Part shown: piece by piece, positions 1 to 8,731 of the stretch | Numbering within the stretch: the stretch's first letter is position 1 | Layout of the letters: each line of letters begins with the position of its first letter | Origin: an uncultured Christensenella sp. | GTDB lineage: Bacteria > Bacillota > Clostridia > Christensenellales > Borkfalkiaceae | Reading direction: 5' to 3' | DNA: 64,000 bases | NCBI GenBank assembly: GCA_910585595.1 | Contig: CAJUET010000002.1 | Coordinates: 124,001-188,000, forward strand | Notes under the pieces: model-generated | What the model saw: the letters and a program-made list of their open reading frames with translations, nothing else | Database searches by the model: none | What the model was told of the DNA's origin: nothing | Program-made: the position numbers and the translations under genes

Positions 1-275
1 TTCAATGCGAGATCACGGCGATAATAAACCTTGCCGCCGTTATTTCCGTCGGACAAATCGGCATTGGAAAAAGTAAACTGCACGTACTGCGTATCTGCCC
101 CTTCGATCTCACTTTTCCCCACTTCGCCGTTCGTGCCCGCAAAAAAGATACCCGAAGGCAAATAGTCGCTTGCAAAAGCCGATATCTTCGGCAAGCCGAA
201 TCCAAGCCCCAAAATCAAAAAGAGCGCCGCAAACAGCGATATAATTGTGATATAACGTTTTTTAACCTTACTCAT
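1..275 (-). CDS. Secreted or membrane-anchored protein, N-terminal part only
   Basis: The first 91 residues are present and the gene runs off the left edge with no stop. It begins MSKVKKRYITIISLF, a basic start followed by a hydrophobic stretch to about residue 30, which reads as a signal peptide or membrane anchor. The mature part includes ASDYLPSGIFFAGTNGEVGK and is rich in small and acidic residues. The start is fixed by a GGAG box 7 bases upstream and by a promoter just behind it. I do not recognise a family from this fragment. Confidence 0.7.
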   Translation of the reverse strand, partial: MSKVKKRYITIISLFAALFLILGLGFGLPKISAFASDYLPSGIFFAGTNGEVGKSEIEGADTQYVQFTFSNADLSDGNNGGKVYYRRDLAL

Positions 276-315
276 GAATAACTCCGCATGGACATATAGT
301 CCGAGTATCTTATAT

Positions 316-344
316 ATTTTACACGAAATTTATCTGCCCGTCAA
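316..344 (-). promoter_or_regulatory. Promoter of the partial secreted-protein gene
   Basis: On the minus strand TTGACG is followed after 17 bases by TAAAAT. The predicted transcript start near 309 gives a leader of about 34 bases that contains the GGAG site for the gene starting at 275. Confidence 0.75.
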
Positions 345-380
345 GCGGTATTCGGCACTTGTCCGAAAAAAACGAAAATT

Positions 381-1103
381 TCACTGTCCGTGCACCCGTC
401 TTATCACCGCGGAATCGTCGAACAGACTCCACGGCGCTTCGTCTACGGGCGGTTCCGCCACGAAACGCATACGCTCGCGGGTCACGGGATGCGTGAAAGA
501 GAGCGAATAGGCGTACAGCGCCAGCTTGCCCTTTTTCGCCTTTTCGCCGCCGTAGCGCATATCGCCGTATACGGGATGATTGAATCCCGCCATCTGTACG
601 CGGATCTGGTGACTTCTGCCGGTGTGCAGTTTGATCTCGGCGAGCGTTAAATCTTTTTGCACGCCCTCCGTGCGGTATTCGAGCGAAGCAAATTTTGCCC
701 CGTCCGTTCCCTGCGGGCAGAGATAAACCATATTGTTGACGGTGTTCTTTTTTAAATAGTTCTCCATCTTTCCCTCTTCGGGAGAAAGCGTGCCCACGAG
801 CACCGCAAGATAGCGCTTATCAAAGTCGCCCGTACGCATTTGTTCGGAGAGCCTGCCCGCCGCCTTGCTCGTTTTGGCAAACACCATGACCCCGCCCGTG
901 GGGCGGTCGAGCCTGTGTACGAGCCCCGTATAGACGTTTCCCTTTTTATCGTAAGTCTTTTTGAGATACGCCTTTACGCTGTCGAGGGCGTTGTCGTCGC
1001 CGCTCTCGTCGGGGCAGGACGCAAGGTTCTGCGGTTTCACCACAACGATCAAATGATTGTCCTCAAAGAGAATGGGAAATGCTTCCGTTCCGAGTTCAGT
1101 CAT
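381..1103 (-). CDS. RluA-family pseudouridine synthase
   Basis: This protein of 240 residues converts uridine to pseudouridine in RNA. The family signature HRLDRPTGG lies at residues 63-71, and Asp66 is the expected catalytic aspartate. The later LHTGRSHQIRVQM motif belongs to the same family, and no S4 domain precedes the catalytic part, as in short RluA-like enzymes. The start at 1103 is chosen because GGGAGG lies just upstream; a longer reading frame exists but would overlap the upstream methyltransferase more deeply. The gene overlaps the methyltransferase stop by 8 bases, so the two are probably translationally coupled. The exact RNA target cannot be read from the sequence. Confidence 0.9.
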   Translation of the reverse strand: MTELGTEAFPILFEDNHLIVVVKPQNLASCPDESGDDNALDSVKAYLKKTYDKKGNVYTGLVHRLDRPTGGVMVFAKTSKAAGRLSEQMRTGDFDKRYLAVLVGTLSPEEGKMENYLKKNTVNNMVYLCPQGTDGAKFASLEYRTEGVQKDLTLAEIKLHTGRSHQIRVQMAGFNHPVYGDMRYGGEKAKKGKLALYAYSLSFTHPVTRERMRFVAEPPVDEAPWSLFDDSAVIRRVHGQ

Positions 1104-1953
1104 GAATAAAAATTCCTCCCGCGCCGCAAGGCAGCGCCAAGCCTTCTTCCGTGGGAAGCCCCACCTCGTAAGATTCAGTTCTCCCCTTTCTGCCACCGAG
1201 CGCGAGCGAAAGGAGATTATCGAGCACCGCAGGCTGCAAGCCCGTCGTGTAACTGTTGATCAAAAAGAACAGCGGCTCGTCCGACATAAGTTCGGCGCAA
1301 AGTTTTACGAACGGAAACAAATCGGATTCTATCTTCCACATTTCTCCGTTCGGTCCTCTGCCGTAAGAGGGCGGATCCATGACGATTGCGTCATACCTGT
1401 TGCCCCGCCGTATCTCCCGCCGCACGAACTTGATGCAGTCGTCCACGATATAGCGGATCCCCTCGTTAAGACCGGAAAGCCTTGCATTCTCTCCCGCACG
1501 CTCTACCATGCCCTTTGCGGCGTCTACATGCGTAACTTCCGCGCCCGCCTTTCTTAAAGCGACGCTCGCGCCGCCCGTGTAAGCAAACAGGTTTAGCACT
1601 TTGATTCTGCGGTTCGCGTTTTTGATAAGCTCCATGCAACGATCCCAATTTACCGCCTGTTCGGGAAAGAGTCCCGTGTGCTTGAAGCCCATGGGTTTTA
1701 TGCGGAACGTGAGATCGCGATAGGAAATTTTCCAGCTCTCGGGTACGGTTTTTTTATACTCCCAACCACCGCCCCCCTTTTCGCTCCGCTTATAAACGGC
1801 GTGCGCAGGATAGGCAAAAAGATCGCGCTGCGCCTCCCAAATGACCTGCGGATCGGGACGGAGCAAAACGATTTCGCCCCACCGTTCGAGTTTATATCCG
1901 TCGCCCGTGGCAATGACGGAGTAATCTTTCCATTGATCAGCAAGTTTTATCAT
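1096..1953 (-). CDS. Class I SAM-dependent methyltransferase, rRNA-methyltransferase type
   Basis: The 285-residue protein has a SAM-binding motif NLFAYTGGAS at residues 121-130, an acidic second strand ending THVDAAKG, and DPPSYG at 193-198, the DPPxxG-type active-site loop of the RlmI/RlmK-like group (PF10672 type). It therefore probably methylates 23S rRNA, but the site is unknown. It is the first gene of a two-gene unit with the pseudouridine synthase, a sensible pairing of two RNA-modifying enzymes. No clear Shine-Dalgarno site precedes the start; a leader of about 55 bases follows the promoter at 2014-2042. Confidence 0.85.
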   Translation of the reverse strand: MIKLADQWKDYSVIATGDGYKLERWGEIVLLRPDPQVIWEAQRDLFAYPAHAVYKRSEKGGGGWEYKKTVPESWKISYRDLTFRIKPMGFKHTGLFPEQAVNWDRCMELIKNANRRIKVLNLFAYTGGASVALRKAGAEVTHVDAAKGMVERAGENARLSGLNEGIRYIVDDCIKFVRREIRRGNRYDAIVMDPPSYGRGPNGEMWKIESDLFPFVKLCAELMSDEPLFFLINSYTTGLQPAVLDNLLSLALGGRKGRTESYEVGLPTEEGLALPCGAGGIFIHD

Positions 1954-2013
1954 AATTGATTGACCGCGCCCGCAAATGATAATTATTTTTTACGGACACT
2001 GTTTTTTCTTTTT

Positions 2014-2042
2014 ATTATAAACGGAAATAAACGGAAAGTAAA
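2014..2042 (-). promoter_or_regulatory. Promoter of the methyltransferase-pseudouridine synthase unit
   Basis: Minus strand TTTACT, 17 bases, TATAAT. The spacer contains a short direct repeat of CCGTTTATTT type. Confidence 0.65.
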
Positions 2043-2082
2043 GTAAATTCTAAGGCGAAACGGTTTTTTGCGAAAAATTGAC

Positions 2083-2112
2083 AAAAAGCGCCTCCTTATA
2101 GGAAACGCTTCT
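2083..2112 (-). terminator. Intrinsic terminator after the lipoprotein gene
   Basis: On the minus strand AAGCG and CGCTT arms with inner TCC/GGA pairing close a short loop and are followed by a run of T, directly after the stop codon at 2116. Confidence 0.75.
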
Positions 2113-2115
2113 TTC

Positions 2116-3387
2116 TTAAAACTCCCGTATATCGTCGAAGAAGTAGCCGTTGTTTTTATCGAGGCTGTACTGCATGACCTCTTCTTCTTGCGAGCCGTAC
2201 CTGCGCATGAGATAGTAGCAGGTTTTAGCATAATAAGAAGTCATAAAACCCGATTGTCTGTCATAGCCGATGGCTGTCACATAGAAAGAGTATTCTCCCA
2301 CAACAAGTTCTTTTTCCGTTGCCGCAGCCTCTTTTTTCAGCTCGTCCGTACTCTTTCCGCTTTTGACCGTCTTTTGGGATACCTTCTTCGTTGTACCCGT
2401 TTTGCAGTCGTAGGCGTAATATTTCGTCCACCACCGCCCCATATCTCCTTTCACGAGATAAATCGTACTGCCGTTTATTAACATCGTTACGCCGTTGGGA
2501 ACATCTCCGAAGTCGTAAGCAACCGCCGCAGAACCGCCCGTAACGCGAATAAACTTATAAATACGATCATCGTTGTCGGAATTTCTCCTATAAAATAATA
2601 TTATAACGAAAAGACTACCGTTTACGCAGTAAAAATCTTCGAATCTATATTCCATATCGCTTTCTGCATTGAATACGGAAAGCTCCGTGCACTCTTCCGT
2701 TTCAAGATTGATCGCGTATGTTTTCGAACCGAATAAATAGACGTATTTTCCGCACCTTTGATACACTTCGTATGAAAGATCGTCGAAAGGAACGGCGTGC
2801 TTTTCTCCGCCTTTGATATAATATTCAAACCCTCCGTCCTCAATAGCGTATACACAATCCCCGTCGAGCTCTCCGTAGAAATTTTCATGCAGAAGCTCTG
2901 CGGTACGCGAGAAAATCACGCCGAAATGAGGATACCCTTCGTTTACAACATACACGAGCGAATTGGAAACCTTAATTTTATAATCTTGCGGATCCTCCGT
3001 ATCGGGCAAATCGTACAAATCGGACGACTCCTTCGTAAAGTAATTATAATGACAGAGCCTGCAATCGGATTCGATTTGAATGATATAAAAAATTTCGTAA
3101 GTTCCGCTTATGTACTGATAGGAAACAATTTTAAAATCCTCCGCGCCGTATTCCGTTTCGCCGACGGTGAGCGAAGTTAAAAGAGCTTCCTCCTCCGTTC
3201 CGTCCGTGCGGGAACGCAAATTTCCCTTATACAGCCACAGTCCTTCCGGCGCACCGAGGGAATCGGGAATAACTTCTGACTCGTAACGGGGTTCTACCGA
3301 TTTACAGGCAACCGTAAGCAATAATAGCGGCAAAGCAAACAGCAACGCCGTTACGATCATAAAAGTTTTGCGGAAATATTTTTTCAT
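2116..3387 (-). CDS. Lipoprotein of unknown function
   Basis: The 423-residue protein starts MKKYFRKTFMIVTALLFALP and has a lipobox ending at Cys28 (LLTVAC), so it should be lipid-anchored outside the membrane. The remainder is rich in Tyr, Asp and Glu with repeated strand-like stretches such as YVYLFGSKTYAINLETEECT, suggestive of a beta-propeller-like WD or PQQ-type fold, which is only an impression. I recognise no catalytic motif. It is a single-gene unit with its own promoter and terminator. The -10 box ends 6 bases before the ATG, so the mRNA should be leaderless. Confidence 0.85.
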   Translation of the reverse strand: MKKYFRKTFMIVTALLFALPLLLLTVACKSVEPRYESEVIPDSLGAPEGLWLYKGNLRSRTDGTEEEALLTSLTVGETEYGAEDFKIVSYQYISGTYEIFYIIQIESDCRLCHYNYFTKESSDLYDLPDTEDPQDYKIKVSNSLVYVVNEGYPHFGVIFSRTAELLHENFYGELDGDCVYAIEDGGFEYYIKGGEKHAVPFDDLSYEVYQRCGKYVYLFGSKTYAINLETEECTELSVFNAESDMEYRFEDFYCVNGSLFVIILFYRRNSDNDDRIYKFIRVTGGSAAVAYDFGDVPNGVTMLINGSTIYLVKGDMGRWWTKYYAYDCKTGTTKKVSQKTVKSGKSTDELKKEAAATEKELVVGEYSFYVTAIGYDRQSGFMTSYYAKTCYYLMRRYGSQEEEVMQYSLDKNNGYFFDDIREF

Positions 3388-3393
3388 ACTTCT

Positions 3394-3422
3394 ATTTTAT
3401 CATCCGTCTTTGGAAATTGCAA
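3394..3422 (-). promoter_or_regulatory. Leaderless-type promoter of the lipoprotein gene
   Basis: Minus strand TTGCAA, 17 bases, TAAAAT, then AGAAGT and the ATG. A start seven bases after the -10 box falls on the A of the initiation codon, so no Shine-Dalgarno site can exist on this transcript. Confidence 0.75.
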
Positions 3423-3432
3423 CCCCTTTACT

Positions 3433-3458
3433 AAAATTTCCCCGCCGAAGCGGGGAAA
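3433..3458 (-). terminator. Intrinsic terminator after the GH51 gene
   Basis: Perfect nine-base arms TTTCCCCGC and GCGGGGAAA around a four-base loop, followed on the minus strand by TTTTAG. It sits 4 bases past the arabinofuranosidase stop. Confidence 0.9.
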
Positions 3459-3461
3459 CCG

Positions 3462-5411
3462 TTATTTCATAAATACGAGCACGCTCAGACTTCTCGGTGG
3501 AAGCGTAACGAGCCGTTCGGCGGCGGGCGCAACCTCTGCGGGTACGATCTTTTCGGGATCATCCAACGTGTTGTAATCTTCAAGATTTCCTTCCAATCGC
3601 TGAATGCGCGTCAGGGAGCCGAAGTCAAAGTCGCCTTCGATCTCCACTTCCATTTCCTCATCAGAGGCGTTTACCGCTTTTACATACACCGTTCCGTCCC
3701 GTTCGACAGCTGAGGCATATAGCTTTTTATCTTCTTCCGCAGTCGTGGGAAGAGCAAAGTCCCCTTCATAAATGCCGAAGAGTTTTTGCACATAATAGTT
3801 TGCAGTCGCGTAAGATCTCTTTCCGTCGAACCAAATGAGGTCGGGACTCCACTGCGCATATCCGATCCGTGCCAAAAGCGGCGCATAAGACGCCATGACA
3901 ACAACGTCTGCGTTCTGCTCCATGCCCGTCATGAAAGCCGCCTCGGCAAGTGCACCTTCCCAGCAGTTCGCCTGCGGCGCATTGAATTTTCCGCCGCACG
4001 CTTCGGGTACGTGAGCCGCGTATTCGCCCGCGCAAACCTTTCCGTCCCTCGGATAATCGTCATACATATGCACGTTTTTATACAGCCATTCGGGAGCAAC
4101 GTAGAAGTGCTCGTCGGAAGCGTAGACAAAATCGGGATTCTTTTTTAAATTCTCCCTCGTCCACTCCCAAGCGCTTTTATGCGTCGCGGTTCCGACGTTG
4201 GGTCCCACCGTGCCGATAATTTTCAAATCGGGATATTTTTCATGCAAACGGCTTTCGAAAATTTCGAAACGCCTGTGAAATTCGTTGCTCCTGCCGTTCA
4301 CTTTATCGAGCCATTGCTCGTTGCCCACGCCGAAATATTCGAGCGCGAAGGGTTGCGGATGCCCCATTTCTGCGCGCACCCTGCCCCAAACGGTATCTAC
4401 GCCGCCGCGCGCAAATTCGACGATATCAAGTGCGTCCTGAATATAAGATTCAAATTCGGGACTGTCCACGGGAACGATCTCCGTCGACATATATTGGCAA
4501 GCCATGCCGACGTTGACGACGGGCAAGGGCTTTGCGCCCAAATACTCACACAGTCTGAAATATTCAAAGTAACCGATTCCGAGCGTCTGCCCGTAATGAG
4601 AATACTGCGAACGGAAGCCGTTGCTTTCGTCGTTGCCGTGCACTGCCCAACGGTTCCAATTATGTTTGCGCCGTTCCTTTGCTCCGAGCGAATTTTTCCA
4701 AAGATATCTGTTTTCGAGCGTGTTCCCCTCGACAACGCACCCGCCGGGGAAACGTAGAAAACCGGGTTGTAATTCCCTCATAAGGTTCACAAGGTCGCGG
4801 CGGAATACGCCGAGCACCGCATTTTCGGGAATCATCGAAAAGAAGTCGAAATGTACCGTGCCGCTCTTTAACAGGGTCACTGCGAAGTCACCCCGCTCCA
4901 ACGAAACTTTGCTTTTTAACGTAAACTGATAGCGGCGCCAATGACCGTCCGCTTTGAATTTCACTTTTTTGACAAGCACGGGTGCTCCGTCCCTGTAAAC
5001 GCCGATAAGCGCACCGCTCTTATAGTCGTAGGAACGCGCATAGAACGAAACGCAGTATTTCATGCCCTGTTCAAGATAAATTCCGTCGAATGCCTTGTTC
5101 TTCATTCCCCCGCCTGCTGCGGTTGCAGCAAGGCGCATATAGTGCGGATTTTCAGGAAAGAGCGCGCGATCGGTTTTGACTTTGAGCGCCGCCGAGTCCC
5201 CGCACGGAAACGCTTCCCATGCATAACCCCCGTCGAAAGCGGCGGTATAGTCGCCTGGTTTTCCGTAGGCGTCCTTTGCCTCGAAATTGGGATTTTCGAG
5301 CATCTCGGCGTTTAAACCGCCGTCCAGCCCGTAATTGATATCTTCAAGAAACAGTCCGATCGTTCCCTTCGTAACGGTTCTTTTATTTTCACGAGTGAAT
5401 TGAATTTTCAT
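3462..5411 (-). CDS. Alpha-L-arabinofuranosidase, glycoside hydrolase family 51
   Basis: The 649-residue enzyme should remove arabinose side chains from plant arabinan or arabinoxylan oligosaccharides. The N-terminal GLFLEDINYGLDGGLNAE block, FLRFPGGCVVEG and GVGNEQW are GH51 hallmarks; in GH51 the acid/base is the Glu of GNE (here Glu365) and the nucleophile is the Glu of GEY (here Glu463). There is no signal peptide, so it acts in the cytoplasm on imported oligosaccharides. The start at 5411 is preferred over one 18 bases upstream because AAGGAG precedes it at good distance. It lies 14 bases after the Na/Pi transporter stop, so the two are probably cotranscribed, although their functions do not obviously match. 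Confidence 0.92.
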   Translation of the reverse strand: MKIQFTRENKRTVTKGTIGLFLEDINYGLDGGLNAEMLENPNFEAKDAYGKPGDYTAAFDGGYAWEAFPCGDSAALKVKTDRALFPENPHYMRLAATAAGGGMKNKAFDGIYLEQGMKYCVSFYARSYDYKSGALIGVYRDGAPVLVKKVKFKADGHWRRYQFTLKSKVSLERGDFAVTLLKSGTVHFDFFSMIPENAVLGVFRRDLVNLMRELQPGFLRFPGGCVVEGNTLENRYLWKNSLGAKERRKHNWNRWAVHGNDESNGFRSQYSHYGQTLGIGYFEYFRLCEYLGAKPLPVVNVGMACQYMSTEIVPVDSPEFESYIQDALDIVEFARGGVDTVWGRVRAEMGHPQPFALEYFGVGNEQWLDKVNGRSNEFHRRFEIFESRLHEKYPDLKIIGTVGPNVGTATHKSAWEWTRENLKKNPDFVYASDEHFYVAPEWLYKNVHMYDDYPRDGKVCAGEYAAHVPEACGGKFNAPQANCWEGALAEAAFMTGMEQNADVVVMASYAPLLARIGYAQWSPDLIWFDGKRSYATANYYVQKLFGIYEGDFALPTTAEEDKKLYASAVERDGTVYVKAVNASDEEMEVEIEGDFDFGSLTRIQRLEGNLEDYNTLDDPEKIVPAEVAPAAERLVTLPPRSLSVLVFMK

Positions 5412-5425
5412 AATTGCTCCTTGCG

Positions 5426-7108
5426 TCACGCCGGAATTTCTTTGCCTTCGGACGACTGTTCGATCGAATGTGCAATATAGGTAATATGATCGGCGGCACG
5501 CTCTAAATTGCCCACAAGGTTAATAAACACACTCGAATTTTGCGGTTGGCACTTTCCCTCGTTCAAACGTTCGATATGCGTGGAAACGAGTTTGCGGCGA
5601 TCCTTGTCGATTGCGTCCTCCTGAATATCCACTTCTTCGAGCTTTGCTACATCTCTGTTTAAAAAGGCGTCGCGGGAAAGTTCGTAAAGATTCTTTATTT
5701 TATCGAACATCCCTTCAAGTCCCGCCAAAAACTCCTGAGAGAATACAAGTTTGTCGTTCACATAGTGCCCCGTATACTTCGTAACATTATCGGCAAGTTC
5801 GCTGATACGCATAATGTCGTTCAATACGTAATGAAGCGACGAAACCGTCTTTTCTTCGTCGATCGTAAGCGGAGAGGCGGAAAGCTTGATAAGGTAAGAT
5901 ACTACCTTTTTATTTGCCAAAGAAAGTTCCTCATTGCGTTCGATCACTTTCTCTTTTGTCTCTATATCCTTTTTTAAAAACGCCTCGAAAGACAAATCAA
6001 GCGTTTTCATAGCATAGGAAAATATTTCACCCGTTTCATTAAACAAATGTCCGAGCGCCACCGAAGGAGTATTGAGAAGCCTTTCATCGAGTTCGGACAA
6101 CGCAAGTTCGGGCAATGCTTCTTCCCCTTTATTTTTATCTCGTACCAAAAGATTGGCGAGCTTTACAAAGAGATTGATAAACGGGATAAAAACGAGCGTT
6201 CCGACGACGTTAAAAATCGTATGAAAAAGCGCGACACGCATGGGGATCGCCTCTTTCACAGGAAATACGGGATCGAGCAAAGTCGCCGCGAAGCCCTTCC
6301 ACGCGAGGAGTATTACGGCAAAGATGATTGCCCCGAAAACGTTGAACAAAAAGTGAATCAGCGCCGCACGCTTTGCATTACTGTTTGTTCCAAACGAAGA
6401 AATAAGTGCAGTAGCGCACGTTCCTATGTTCGAACCGATTATAATAAAATAAAGCGCATTACCCGAATCACCGCCGACCGTTATTCCGCTCGCCAATAAC
6501 GAAATAACAATCGCATTTGTTGCGGCAGACGACTGTACGACCGCAGTAAAGACCATACCGATGAGCAGTAGTAGTAACGGATGTATGTTCGCACCGAATA
6601 CGCGCATCATAACTTCCGCTTCTTCACCTTCCTGAGGGAAGGCATCCTTCATCACAAGAAGTCCCACAAAAATCAAACCGAATCCCGCAAGCGCGCTGCC
6701 GATCGATTTTACTTTATCTTTCTTGAAAATCATAAGCATGAGCGCGCCGACTGCGGAGCAGGCGAGGAAAAAGGTCGTAATTTGAATATCCGCCAAAGAA
6801 ACGATCCAGGTGACGAGCGTCGTACCGATATTCGCGCCCATGATCATGGCGGTTGCCTGGAACAAGGTCATGATACCTGCATTCACAAGTCCTACGACCA
6901 TGACGGTGGTGAATGAAGAACTTTGTCCGAGTACTGTGACCGCCGTACCGATCCCCACGCAGGCAAAACGGTTCTTCGCCGTTTTATTGAGCAGAGTTTT
7001 TAACGGTTTGTGCGCAAGTTTAGTGAGATTTTCAGAGAGCAGCTTCATGCCGATCAGAAGCGCTCCCATACCCCCTAAAATCTCTAAAATAATATAGACG
7101 TAATTCAT
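5426..7108 (-). CDS. Na/Pi cotransporter family protein with PhoU-like tail
   Basis: The 560-residue protein has about eight membrane segments in two inverted repeats, each with the family's QSS signature (VLGQSSSFTT and VVQSSAATNA). From about residue 330 there is a helical, charged PhoU-like cytoplasmic domain. It should move phosphate with sodium, the PhoU-like part perhaps sensing or gating. The start at 7108 is chosen because GAGG lies 9 bases upstream and MNYVYIILEILGG begins the first membrane helix; a longer frame adds 23 residues without support. Confidence 0.9.
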   Translation of the reverse strand: MNYVYIILEILGGMGALLIGMKLLSENLTKLAHKPLKTLLNKTAKNRFACVGIGTAVTVLGQSSSFTTVMVVGLVNAGIMTLFQATAMIMGANIGTTLVTWIVSLADIQITTFFLACSAVGALMLMIFKKDKVKSIGSALAGFGLIFVGLLVMKDAFPQEGEEAEVMMRVFGANIHPLLLLLIGMVFTAVVQSSAATNAIVISLLASGITVGGDSGNALYFIIIGSNIGTCATALISSFGTNSNAKRAALIHFLFNVFGAIIFAVILLAWKGFAATLLDPVFPVKEAIPMRVALFHTIFNVVGTLVFIPFINLFVKLANLLVRDKNKGEEALPELALSELDERLLNTPSVALGHLFNETGEIFSYAMKTLDLSFEAFLKKDIETKEKVIERNEELSLANKKVVSYLIKLSASPLTIDEEKTVSSLHYVLNDIMRISELADNVTKYTGHYVNDKLVFSQEFLAGLEGMFDKIKNLYELSRDAFLNRDVAKLEEVDIQEDAIDKDRRKLVSTHIERLNEGKCQPQNSSVFINLVGNLERAADHITYIAHSIEQSSEGKEIPA

Positions 7109-7147
7109 ATAATATTCCTCTATCGTATAAGCGAAGCCCGCTTTTTT

Positions 7148-7176
7148 ATTATAACAGGAACTGCGGCTGTTTGTCA
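7148..7176 (-). promoter_or_regulatory. Promoter of the Na/Pi transporter-GH51 unit
   Basis: Minus strand TGACAA, 17 bases, TATAAT (or ATGACA with an 18-base spacer). The leader of about 35 bases contains a small AAGC/GCTT hairpin before the GAGG site. Confidence 0.65.
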
Positions 7177-7232
7177 TTCGTTTTAAAGCAATTTGTTAAA
7201 AATATTTTCTCCCCTTACGGACGGAAATTCAA

Positions 7233-7255
7233 AGCCCCGCGCAGAACGCGGGGCT
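7233..7255 (-). terminator. Terminator hairpin after gdhA
   Basis: Nine-base perfect arms AGCCCCGCG and CGCGGGGCT around a five-base loop, followed on the minus strand by TTTGAATTT, an interrupted T run. Confidence 0.8.
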
Positions 7256-7273
7256 AATACCGAATGTTATTAT

Positions 7274-8608
7274 TTAGCAGATTCCCTGCGCCGTCATTGC
7301 CTGAGCGACCTTTTTAAAGCCCGCAATGTTCGCGCCCGCAACGTAGTCGCCTTTTAAGCCGTATTCCTCCGCCGCAGAATCCACGTTATGATAAATATTT
7401 ACCATAATATCCTTTAACTTTTTATCGACTTCGTCGAACGTCCAATACAGCCGCCCGCTCGACTGCGCCATTTCGAGCGCGCTCGTGGCAACACCCCCCG
7501 CGTTCGCCGCCTTTGCAGGCAGCAAAACGATCCCCGCTTTTTGGAACGCAGCGATCCCTTCGAGCGTGGTGGGCATATTCGCTCCCTCACCGACGAGCTT
7601 TACGCCGTTTTTGATAAGTGCCTTTGCGCTCTCCGCGTCTATTTCGTTCTGCGTTGCGCAGGGAAGAGCAATGTCGCAGGGAATATTCCAGATTCCCTTA
7701 CAGCCCTCGTGATACTCCGCACCCTTTACACGCTTTGCGTATTCCGAAATGCGCCCCCGCTCTACTTCCTTGATCAGCTTGACGACTGCAAGATCGATGC
7801 CGTTTTTATCGTAAACGTAGCCGTTTGAATCGTACATGGCAACAACCTTTGCGCCGAGCGACTGCGCTTTTTGGGTAGCGTAGATCGCAACGTTTCCCGA
7901 ACCCGAAACGATGGCCGTCTTTCCCTTCAAACCGTCGCCGCGCACGTTTAACGCTTCTTCCGTCATGTACACGAGTCCGTAACCCGTCGCCTCGGTACGC
8001 GCGAGCGACCCGCCGTAACTGAGCCCTCTGCCCGTAAGTACCCCGACGTGCTCGTTACAGATACGCTTATACTGTCCGAAAAGGTAACCGATCTCCCTTC
8101 CGCCCACGCCGATGTCGCCCGCAGGAACGTCGGTATCCGCGCCGACATGACGGTAAAGTTCCGTCATAAAGCTTTGGCAGAAGCGCATGATCTCGTTATC
8201 GCTCTTGCCCTTAGGGTCAAAATCCGAACCGCCCTTTCCTCCGCCGATCGGAAGCCCCGTCAAGCTGTTTTTAAGGATCTGTTCGAGTCCTAAAAATTTG
8301 ATCACTGAAAGATTGACGGTCGGGTGAAATCTCAGACCGCCCTTATAAGGTCCGATCGCGCTGTTGAACTGCACGCGATACCCTTTATTGACATGTACTT
8401 TATTTTGATCGTCCACCCAAGGCACGCGGAACAAGATCACGCGTTCGGGCTCGACGAAGCGCTCCAAAAGCGCGGCGCTCTCGTATTCGGGGTGGCGCGA
8501 AACAACGGGTTCGAGGCTCGTTAAAATCTCCGTAGCCGCTTGGTGAAATTCTCTTTCGTTAGGGTTTTTTGCCTTGACTTCGGCAAGGACTTTTTCAACG
8601 TATTTCAT
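7274..8608 (-). CDS. gdhA: NADP-type glutamate dehydrogenase
   Basis: The 444-residue enzyme makes glutamate from 2-oxoglutarate and ammonium (or the reverse). The glutamate-binding and catalytic block GGLRFHPTVNLSVIKFLGLE, then LTGLPIGGGKGGSDFDPKGK, and DVPAGDIGVGGREIGYL are intact. The dinucleotide fold has GSGNVA. The length equals that of the bacterial hexameric GdhA group, which normally uses NADP. A GGAG site precedes the ATG, and the gene stands alone with its own promoter and terminator. Confidence 0.96.
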   Translation of the reverse strand: MKYVEKVLAEVKAKNPNEREFHQAATEILTSLEPVVSRHPEYESAALLERFVEPERVILFRVPWVDDQNKVHVNKGYRVQFNSAIGPYKGGLRFHPTVNLSVIKFLGLEQILKNSLTGLPIGGGKGGSDFDPKGKSDNEIMRFCQSFMTELYRHVGADTDVPAGDIGVGGREIGYLFGQYKRICNEHVGVLTGRGLSYGGSLARTEATGYGLVYMTEEALNVRGDGLKGKTAIVSGSGNVAIYATQKAQSLGAKVVAMYDSNGYVYDKNGIDLAVVKLIKEVERGRISEYAKRVKGAEYHEGCKGIWNIPCDIALPCATQNEIDAESAKALIKNGVKLVGEGANMPTTLEGIAAFQKAGIVLLPAKAANAGGVATSALEMAQSSGRLYWTFDEVDKKLKDIMVNIYHNVDSAAEEYGLKGDYVAGANIAGFKKVAQAMTAQGIC

Positions 8609-8640
8609 AAATGATCTCCTGTGCTGTAACTTACTTTATC

Positions 8641-8649
8641 ATTATACCA
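8641..8649 (-). promoter_or_regulatory. Extended -10 promoter of gdhA
   Basis: Minus strand TGG directly before TATAAT gives an extended -10 element; there is no good -35 box at 17 bases. The leader is about 27 bases with AGGAG. Confidence 0.6.
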
Positions 8650-8731
8650 GATCAAAAAAAATTTGCGCGGTTTTCGGGGAAATTTTTCCGTCCGAACCTT
8701 CGCAATTTTTTATATGGACTATAAGCGGAGT